Origin: Streptomyces globisporus
GTDB lineage: Bacteria; Actinomycetota; Actinomycetes; Streptomycetales; Streptomycetaceae
Assembly: GCA_014649555.1 (NCBI GenBank)
Contig: BMTG01000005.1
Span: 186,001-250,000 of the forward strand
Reading direction: 5' to 3'
DNA: 64,000 bases
Shown: positions 58,833 to 64,000 of the stretch, piece after piece
How the letters are laid out: every line of letters begins with the position of its first letter
How positions within the stretch are numbered: position 1 is the stretch's first letter
Position numbers and translations under genes: made by a program
Notes under the pieces: model-generated
Databases searched by the model: none
What the model saw: the letters and a program-made list of their open reading frames with translations, nothing else
Told to the model about the DNA's origin: nothing

Positions 58833-60152
58833 TCAGCCGACGAGCGCGTCGGGCTTCCCCTCGCTGCGTGGCCGTTCGTCGACCATCTTGCCCCAGACGA
58901 TCAGCCGGTAGGTACTCGTGAATTCCGGCGTACACGTCGTCAGCGTGAGGTACCTGCCCGGCTTCGTGAACCCGGAACCGACCGGGATCGGCTCGATCAC
59001 CGAGATGTTGGACGGCGAGGTCTGCGGAAGGATCTGGGCCATCTCGTACGTGTAGTACGCGTCCCGGGTCTCGACCACGATCGGGTCGCCGGGCTTCAGC
59101 TTGTTGATGTAGCGGAACGGTTCACCGTGGGTGTTGCGGTGACCCGCCACGGAGAAGTTGCCCTGCTTGTCGGAGGGCATCGCCGTCTTGAGCTTGCCCT
59201 CGCCGTAGTGGCCGATCATCCCCCGGTCGAGGACCTTCTCCTTGTCGATGCCCTCGGCGATCGGGGCGACGACGTCCAGCTTGGGGATGTGCATGATCGC
59301 GAAGCCCTCGCCGGGCGCGAACACCCCTGGCTTGCGGTCGCCGTTGGCCCATTCGTCCTGGATCCGGTTCGTCTCCTTGCCGGCGATCTGGTCGGCCCGG
59401 ATGTTGGTCCACCACAGCTGGTAGGTGACGAACAGCAGCATCAGGACGCCCAGCGAGATGAACACCTCGCCGACCGCCCGGCTGGCGATGACCGCCGGGC
59501 TGTCCTTCGCCGCCCGTGCCGCGCGCCGGGCCTCCACCCGGGACATCGGCACCGCGGCGGCCGGGGCGGCCTGCTGCTCCGGGGCCGTCCCCGGGCGCCG
59601 ACGCCCGCGCCCCTTGGCCGCCCGCCGCCGCTCGGCCCGCCCGCCGGGGGCCGGAGCGGGGTCGAGCGCCGCCTCCGGCTCGGGCTCCGGCTCCGCCGGT
59701 ATGCGGGCGAGCACTTCGGTACGCGGTTCGGCGTGGAAGTCCTGTATGTCAGGGGCCGGGGCCGGAGCCCGCTCCTCGGCCGGAGCCACCGGGGACACAT
59801 GAGCCATCGGGGACACCGGGTCCGCCGCGACCATGCCCGCAGACGGCTCCTGAGGCCCGTACCAGTCGCGTTGGTACCCGGCGGGGTCGTACCACTCGTT
59901 CGGGGCTCCCTGGGGCTGCTGAGGCCCTTGGTGGGCCGCGTACCCATCCGCGTACGAGGACGGCGCCGCGGGTTCCGCCGCCGGGACGGTGTCCGACCGG
60001 AACCACGGCGACGTGTGCCCGCCGGGCAGCGGATCGTTCAGCGGATCCGCGAGGCCGTCCACCGCCGCCACGAACGCGCCGTCGGTCCCGTACGCCCCGT
60101 GCGCGTCGGGGCCTTCCGGTCCGGCGGCGGGCCCGGGGCGGCCTGCGGTCAC
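58833..60152 (-). CDS. Class E sortase with long cytoplasmic N-terminus
   Basis: A 439-residue sortase with GTG start overlapping the glutaminase stop (GTGA). The first 215 residues are Pro/Ala/Glu-rich and Arg-rich (RAERRRAAKGRGRRR), then TM about 228-245 and the sortase domain with H338 (VAGHRNTHG), C407 (TLTTCTP) and R416. It is paralogous to its downstream neighbour; the N-tail could be a protein-interaction arm. Confidence 0.92.
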   Translation of the reverse strand: MTAGRPGPAAGPEGPDAHGAYGTDGAFVAAVDGLADPLNDPLPGGHTSPWFRSDTVPAAEPAAPSSYADGYAAHQGPQQPQGAPNEWYDPAGYQRDWYGPQEPSAGMVAADPVSPMAHVSPVAPAEERAPAPAPDIQDFHAEPRTEVLARIPAEPEPEPEAALDPAPAPGGRAERRRAAKGRGRRRPGTAPEQQAAPAAAVPMSRVEARRAARAAKDSPAVIASRAVGEVFISLGVLMLLFVTYQLWWTNIRADQIAGKETNRIQDEWANGDRKPGVFAPGEGFAIMHIPKLDVVAPIAEGIDKEKVLDRGMIGHYGEGKLKTAMPSDKQGNFSVAGHRNTHGEPFRYINKLKPGDPIVVETRDAYYTYEMAQILPQTSPSNISVIEPIPVGSGFTKPGRYLTLTTCTPEFTSTYRLIVWGKMVDERPRSEGKPDALVG

Positions 60153-60787
60153 GCGGCGGCCTTGCCCACCACCGGCGCGAGCCCCGCCGAGCGCGCGACG
60201 GCCCCCTGGTCTCCGCACTGCTCCAGCCAGTTGGCGAGCATCAGGTGGCCGTGTTCGGTGAGCACCGACTCGGGGTGGAACTGCACGCCCTCCACCGCCC
60301 GGTCGCGGTGGCGCAGCCCCATGATGATGCCGTCCGCCGTGCGGGCGGTGACCTCCAGCTCGGAGGGCAGCTCGCCGGGTTCGGCCGCGAGCGAGTGGTA
60401 GCGCGTCGCGGTGAAGGGGGACGGCAGCCCGGCGAAGACGCCCTTGCCCTCATGGGTCACGGGGGAGGTCTTGCCGTGCAGCAGCTCGGGGGCCCGGTCG
60501 ACGACACCGCCGTACGCCACCGCCATCGACTGCATCCCCAGGCAGACGCCGAAGACCGGAACCCCGGTGTCCGCGCAGTGGCGCACCATCTCGACGCAGA
60601 CGCCGGCCTGCTCGGGCGTACCGGGGCCCGGCGAGAGCAGGACGCCGTCGAAGCCGTCCTGGGCGTGGGCGGGAGTCACCTCGTCGTTGCGCAGCACCTC
60701 GCACTCGGCACCGAGCTGGTACAGATACTGGACGAGGTTGAAGACGAAGCTGTCGTAGTTGTCCACGACGAGGATGCGTGCGCTCAC
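60149..60787 (-). CDS. Aminodeoxychorismate/anthranilate synthase glutaminase subunit
   Basis: A 212-residue class I glutamine amidotransferase with GTG start. LLSPGPGTPEQAGVC (oxyanion), VFGVCLGMQSMA with catalytic Cys, and VEGVQFHPESVLTEHG with His-Glu. It supplies NH3 to a PabB/TrpE-like partner for folate or tryptophan. No partner gene is in view; it is embedded in a sortase operon by 4-bp overlaps both sides. Confidence 0.93.
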   Translation of the reverse strand: MSARILVVDNYDSFVFNLVQYLYQLGAECEVLRNDEVTPAHAQDGFDGVLLSPGPGTPEQAGVCVEMVRHCADTGVPVFGVCLGMQSMAVAYGGVVDRAPELLHGKTSPVTHEGKGVFAGLPSPFTATRYHSLAAEPGELPSELEVTARTADGIIMGLRHRDRAVEGVQFHPESVLTEHGHLMLANWLEQCGDQGAVARSAGLAPVVGKAAA

Positions 60788-60972
60788 CGGCCGGCTCCTG
60801 CTCCACCGGCGCTCGCGCCGTCGACGGTCACATCACCGAACGGGAGCAGCGGTTCCGCCCACGGGAACACGTACTGGAACAGTGCGTAGACGACCGCCAG
60901 AATCAGCATGAGCGCGATGATGCCGCGCACCCATGCGTTGCCCGGCAGATGCCGCCAGATCCAGCCGTACAT
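60784..60972 (-). CDS. Small single-pass membrane protein
   Basis: 62 residues: MYGWIWRHLPGN, then a TM helix (AWVRGIIALMLILAVVYALFQYVF) and an outside Ala/Gly-rich tail. GGAGG lies 6 bases before ATG 60972. Its stop overlaps the glutaminase start (GTGA). Conserved in this location in Streptomyces as far as I recall; function unknown. Confidence 0.8.
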   Translation of the reverse strand: MYGWIWRHLPGNAWVRGIIALMLILAVVYALFQYVFPWAEPLLPFGDVTVDGASAGGAGAGR

Positions 60973-61084
60973 GCTGACCCCTCCATTCGGTACCCGCACC
61001 AGACTAGAGGGCCGCGGCAGAAGCGTGGGTCCGCTGGGGAAAACCACGCGTCGTGGTCCACCACGGGCCGGGGACCATCACGGC

Positions 61085-61825
61085 TCAGTCGGCGAGCTCC
61101 GGCGGCTCCCCCTCGCTCACCGGCCGCGTCGCGTCCAGATGCGCCCAGGCGATCAGCCGGTGGCTGCTGCCCCATTCCGGTTCGCACGTGGTGAGGGTCA
61201 GATAGCGGCCCGCGCCCTCGAAGCCGGAGCTGCGGGGCACCGGGTCGACGACGGCGGTGTCGGTGGGCACGGTCCGGTGGGGTTTCTTCGCGATGCGGTA
61301 GGTGAACCAGGTCGTGCCGTCGTTGACGACGACCGCGTCCCCGGGGCGCAGCTTCGGGAAGTCCTTGAAGGGGTCGCCGTACGTCCGCCGGTGCCCGGCG
61401 ACCGCGAAGTTGCCCGTGTCGCCGGGGCGGGCGGTTCCGCTGTAGTGCCCGAGCCCCTTCTGCAAGGTCTTGACCTCGGTGTTCTCCAGGACGGGCCACT
61501 CCCAGCCGGAGCCGAACCGGGGGATGTGCATCGTCGCGAAGGGCTTTCCGCCGCGGTACGGGGCCGGGTCGGAGGGCTCCGCGGAAGCGGAAGCGGAAGG
61601 GGGCGCCGGGGCCACGGGTTCGCTTGCCCACTGACTCTGGAGGGTGTCGATCTCGCCCTCGGCCGCGTCGGCCGCTTTCACGCCGGTCCAGAACAGGAAG
61701 TAGACGACGAAGAGGACGATCAGCGCGCCCACGGTGATGCAGAGTTCGCTGAAGGTCCTGACGACGAGTCGCACCGACACCGGACCGGCCTCCCCGGGTT
61801 CAGCTGGCGCTCGGCCAGGGCTCAC
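61085..61825 (-). CDS. Third sortase (class E-like, divergent)
   Basis: A 246-residue protein with GTG start overlapping the DUF881 stop. TM about 25-46, Pro/Ser linker (about 70-90), sortase domain with H145 (VAGHRRTYG), C214 (TLTTCEPEW) and R223 (HRLIAWA). The residue after Cys differs from its two neighbours (E in place of T), so its substrate preference may differ. Confidence 0.9.
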   Translation of the reverse strand: MSPGRAPAEPGEAGPVSVRLVVRTFSELCITVGALIVLFVVYFLFWTGVKAADAAEGEIDTLQSQWASEPVAPAPPSASASAEPSDPAPYRGGKPFATMHIPRFGSGWEWPVLENTEVKTLQKGLGHYSGTARPGDTGNFAVAGHRRTYGDPFKDFPKLRPGDAVVVNDGTTWFTYRIAKKPHRTVPTDTAVVDPVPRSSGFEGAGRYLTLTTCEPEWGSSHRLIAWAHLDATRPVSEGEPPELAD

Positions 61826-62589
61826 TCCACAGGCTGTGCGTAGTGGAGATCCACTGTGCCCGAGTACCCGGGAAGAGTCACCGCCTCGTCCTCGTCGACT
61901 TTCCAGCCCAGCCCGTACGCCTTCACGTACAGCAGGTAGTTCTGGATCGCGGTGGAGCTGTTGAGCGCCTGCTTGAGCTTTCCGGGGTCGCCGACCGCGG
62001 TGACCTTGTACGGCGGGGAGTAGACGCGGCCCTGGAGGATCAGGGTGTTGCCGACGCAGCGGACCGCGCTGGTGGAGATCAGCCGCTGGTCCATCACCTG
62101 GATTCCGCGTGCCCCGCCCTGCCACAGCGCGTTCACCACGGCCTGCAGGTCCTGCTGGTGGATGACCAGGTCGTTGGGCTGGGGCTCGGGGTAGCCGGGG
62201 TTGGCGGTGGCGTCGGGAGGCGCGTCGTTGAGGGTCACGCTGACGGAGTCGCCGGTGATCTTCGTCGTGCCGGCCGCCTGCTCCAGCGCCTTCAGCTTGG
62301 CGTCCTCGGCCTCGGTGGAGCCGTCGTCGCGCTGGGCGAGGGCGTCGATCTGCGCGCGCACGGAGGCGGCCGAATCGTTCAGCTCGGCGTTCTTCTCGCT
62401 GCGCTCCCTGATCAGGTCGGAGAGCTTGAGGAGAGAGGAGTCACTGCGCAGATTGGTGCCCTTGGCCGTGTTGGCGCTGGTGACGAAGATGAGTCCGGCC
62501 AGGGCGAAAACCGCAGCGGTGAGCCCCCGGACCGCCCACACGGAGGTGCGCCGGGCCGGGCCTTCGGGGGAGTCGGCAGAATTGCTCAA
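61822..62589 (-). CDS. DUF881 membrane protein
   Basis: A 255-residue protein with TTG start. One TM near residues 18-40, a coiled coil (about 48-90), then the DUF881 domain ([30 protein letters not shown]...). DUF881 is common beside crgA and division genes in actinobacteria. First gene of the leftward sortase operon; divergent from crgA. Confidence 0.9.
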   Translation of the reverse strand: MSNSADSPEGPARRTSVWAVRGLTAAVFALAGLIFVTSANTAKGTNLRSDSSLLKLSDLIRERSEKNAELNDSAASVRAQIDALAQRDDGSTEAEDAKLKALEQAAGTTKITGDSVSVTLNDAPPDATANPGYPEPQPNDLVIHQQDLQAVVNALWQGGARGIQVMDQRLISTSAVRCVGNTLILQGRVYSPPYKVTAVGDPGKLKQALNSSTAIQNYLLYVKAYGLGWKVDEDEAVTLPGYSGTVDLHYAQPVE

Positions 62590-62740
62590 CGTACCCTTAT
62601 CTCATCAGGCGCCAGGGAAGCACTACGCTAACGGACGCTCGGGGGAGGCAGCATTCCCCCTGGCATCCCCTGGCACCCGCCCCCGGCGCCCGCCACAGAT
62701 CCCTGCGCGGTCACGCAGCGCATCGACAGGAGAGTCCCTC

Positions 62741-62995
62741 GTGCCGAAGTCACGTATCCGCAAGAAGGCCGACTTCACGCCGCCCGCGGCGAAGCAGGCA
62801 ACGGCCATCAAGCTGACCAACCGCAGCTGGGTCGCTCCGGTGATGCTGGCCCTGTTCCTCATCGGGCTGGCCTGGATCGTGGTGTTCTACGTGACCGAAG
62901 GCGATCTGCCGGTCGACGCCCTGGGCAACTGGAACATCGTGGTCGGCTTCGGCTTCATCGCCGGCGGCTTCGCCGTGTCGACCCAGTGGAAGTAG
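62741..62995 (+). CDS. crgA: Cell division protein CrgA
   Basis: 84 residues with GTG start 5 bases after [23 protein letters not shown]-terminus, then two TM helices ([22 protein letters not shown] and [17 protein letters not shown]). CrgA delays FtsZ ring assembly and sporulation septation in Streptomyces. Divergent from DUF881. Confidence 0.95.
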   Translation: MPKSRIRKKADFTPPAAKQATAIKLTNRSWVAPVMLALFLIGLAWIVVFYVTEGDLPVDALGNWNIVVGFGFIAGGFAVSTQWK

Positions 62996-63330
62996 CGGAC
63001 CCCTTCCGCTCCGTCGCTCCCGGGCACGCAAGCGCGCCCGTAGCTGGTCGACGCCCTTCCGCGCAAGCCTTGCCCTGAGTTACCCACAGAGTTATCCACA
63101 GTCGGGGGAAAAGGTCAGACGATCTGTGGATAACCTCCACTGAAGTTGACGCCGGTGTGACTGCAGCCCCCCTCGCCGAGGGGGGCTGCAGCCCGTTGTC
63201 CCGGCGGAAAAGCCCAGTTCAGCGACAAGGGGCACACCTGTTCCTCTTGCCATGCACAAGATTCCGCGCACACTGTGGACAACTTCGGTCAGGCTGGGGG
63301 TGAAGAGCCCCTTCTCGCCGACCCTGCCGC
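62996..63330. other. DnaA-box cluster between crgA and rhomboid gene
   Basis: A 335-bp gene-free region. Boxes: TTACCCACA (63080, one mismatch), TTATCCACA (63092), TTATCCACA on the minus strand (63125-63133) and TTGTCCACA on the minus strand (63274-63282). In the middle a 14-bp perfect hairpin (63161-63191) serves as terminator. Out-of-oriC DnaA clusters are known in S. coelicolor near crgA (H69 cluster, as recalled). Confidence 0.75.
63161..63191. terminator. Bidirectional terminator within the DnaA-box cluster
   Basis: Perfect 14-bp stem CTGCAGCCCCCCTC with GCC loop, between convergent crgA and rhomboid genes. Confidence 0.85.
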
Positions 63331-64000
63331 TCAGGTGAGCGCCAGCGTCCGGGCGACGATGATCCCGAGGGACGCCAGCAGGACGAGCGCACAGGTGCCG
63401 GTCTGCACCGCCGTACGCCGCTCACGCGGGGCGTGGACCATGCCGACGGCGATGGCGACGCCCGCGATCAGACCGCCGACGTGCGCCTCCCAGGCGATAC
63501 CGCCCCAGGTGAAGGTGAAGACCAGGTTCAGCGCCAGCAGTACGAGCACCGGGCGCATGTCGTAGTTCATCCGGCGCATCAGGACGGCGGTCGCGCCGAA
63601 GAGGCCGTAGACCGCGCCGGAGGCACCCAGCGAGGGCTGGTTCTGCGCGGCGATCAGATAGGTCAGCGCGCTACCGGCGAACCCGGACAGCAGGTAGAGG
63701 GCGAGATAGCGGGACCGGCCGAGCGCCGCCTCCAGCTGTCCGCCGAGCCACCAGAGCCCCAGCATGTTGAACCCGAGGTGCACCACTTCCTGGTGCAGGA
63801 ACATCGAGGTCACCAGGCGGTACCACTGCCCCTCGGCGACACCTTCGACGGACCCCGGCGGCGGGCTCGGGTCCCACGCCCGGCCGAGCAGCGTCAGATC
63901 GCCCACCAGCCCGGGGCGGACGGTGACGAGGAGGAAGACGGCCAGATTGATGCCGAGGAGGATCTTGGTGACCAGGCGCGGATCGGCGGCCACCGAGCCG
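63331..64000 (-). CDS. Rhomboid intramembrane serine protease (partial, N-terminus beyond window)
   Basis: About 223 visible residues with six TM helices. Active site: Ser in LGASGAVYGLFG and His in EAHVGGLIAG; entrance HLGFNMLGLWWLGGQLE. The N-terminal zinc-ribbon of Streptomyces rhomboids is cut off at the window edge. It cleaves TM substrates; none known here. Confidence 0.93.
   Translation of the reverse strand, partial: GSVAADPRLVTKILLGINLAVFLLVTVRPGLVGDLTLLGRAWDPSPPPGSVEGVAEGQWYRLVTSMFLHQEVVHLGFNMLGLWWLGGQLEAALGRSRYLALYLLSGFAGSALTYLIAAQNQPSLGASGAVYGLFGATAVLMRRMNYDMRPVLVLLALNLVFTFTWGGIAWEAHVGGLIAGVAIAVGMVHAPRERRTAVQTGTCALVLLASLGIIVARTLALT

Noticed and set aside
58833-60152. Start of the long sortase further upstream inside the glutaminase gene
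   Set aside because: The GTG that overlaps the glutaminase stop by GTGA fits the coupling pattern of the operon; a longer frame would only read glutaminase DNA in another phase.
1-64000. CRISPR array, insertion sequence or prophage
   Set aside because: No regularly spaced repeats, transposase, integrase or phage structural gene was seen; all genes look like core chromosome.

Overview
The window is chromosomal DNA of a Streptomyces, very G+C-rich, with GTG and TTG starts common and many 4-bp ATGA/GTGA gene overlaps. Three perfect copies of the 14-bp Streptomyces parS site (GTTTCACGTGAAAC) and a cluster of DnaA boxes place it beside the origin. Gene order matches, from memory, the S. coelicolor stretch around SCO3811-SCO3855. 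A TetR protein that I recognise as the A-factor receptor ArpA points to the S. griseus clade. I see no insertion sequence, prophage or CRISPR array; this is conserved core chromosome.

Layout. 1-5.2 kb: thioredoxin/NHL protein, LURP-like protein, nitrilase-family amidohydrolase, mycothiol-dependent-type enzyme, and a coupled GntR regulator/MFS transporter pair. 5.2-8.2 kb: remnant of a metal-sensor gene coupled to a cation transporter, then two tandem K15-type DD-peptidases that both start with TTG. 8.2-11.8 kb: first branched-chain 2-oxoacid dehydrogenase (BCDH) operon, divergent from an orphan NarL-type response regulator. 12.9-18.2 kb: PPOX-fold protein, phosphotransferase and two divergent Ser/Thr kinases. 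18.4-24.2 kb: secreted protein, PadR regulator with ABC transporter, and bacterial proteasome activator Bpa. 24.2-29 kb: quinone oxidoreductase and the coupled mobA-moeA-K+ channel operon. 29-33.5 kb: second BCDH operon with its Lrp-type regulator bkdR. 33.6-42.8 kb: PaaR-type TetR regulator, paaN, a TrmH/HTTM/DUF5819 operon and paaABCDE. 42.9-49.2 kb: acyl-CoA dehydrogenase, rhodanese, J-domain protein, DUF2252 protein, HxlR/azoreductase pair and arpA. 49.5-58 kb: tRNA-Leu(CAG) and the fhaA-fhaB-pstP-rodA-pbpA-pknB growth and division cluster. 58-64 kb: a leftward operon with three class E sortases and a PABA/anthranilate-type glutaminase, then crgA, a DnaA-box cluster and a rhomboid protease running off the right end.

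How the genes work together. Two themes are carbon-skeleton catabolism (two BCDH sets making branched acyl-CoA, and phenylacetyl-CoA ring epoxidation) and envelope growth control (kinases, phosphatase, FHA adaptors, SEDS/PBP pair, sortases, CrgA, DD-peptidases). The strongest non-coding signal is a 14-bp palindrome of the PaaR type (ACCGnnCGnnCGGT). It occurs identically before paaN and paaA, and with one base changed before the second BCDH operon. This suggests one regulator links phenylacetate and branched-chain metabolism. A DnaA box lies within about 50 bp of each of the three operators.
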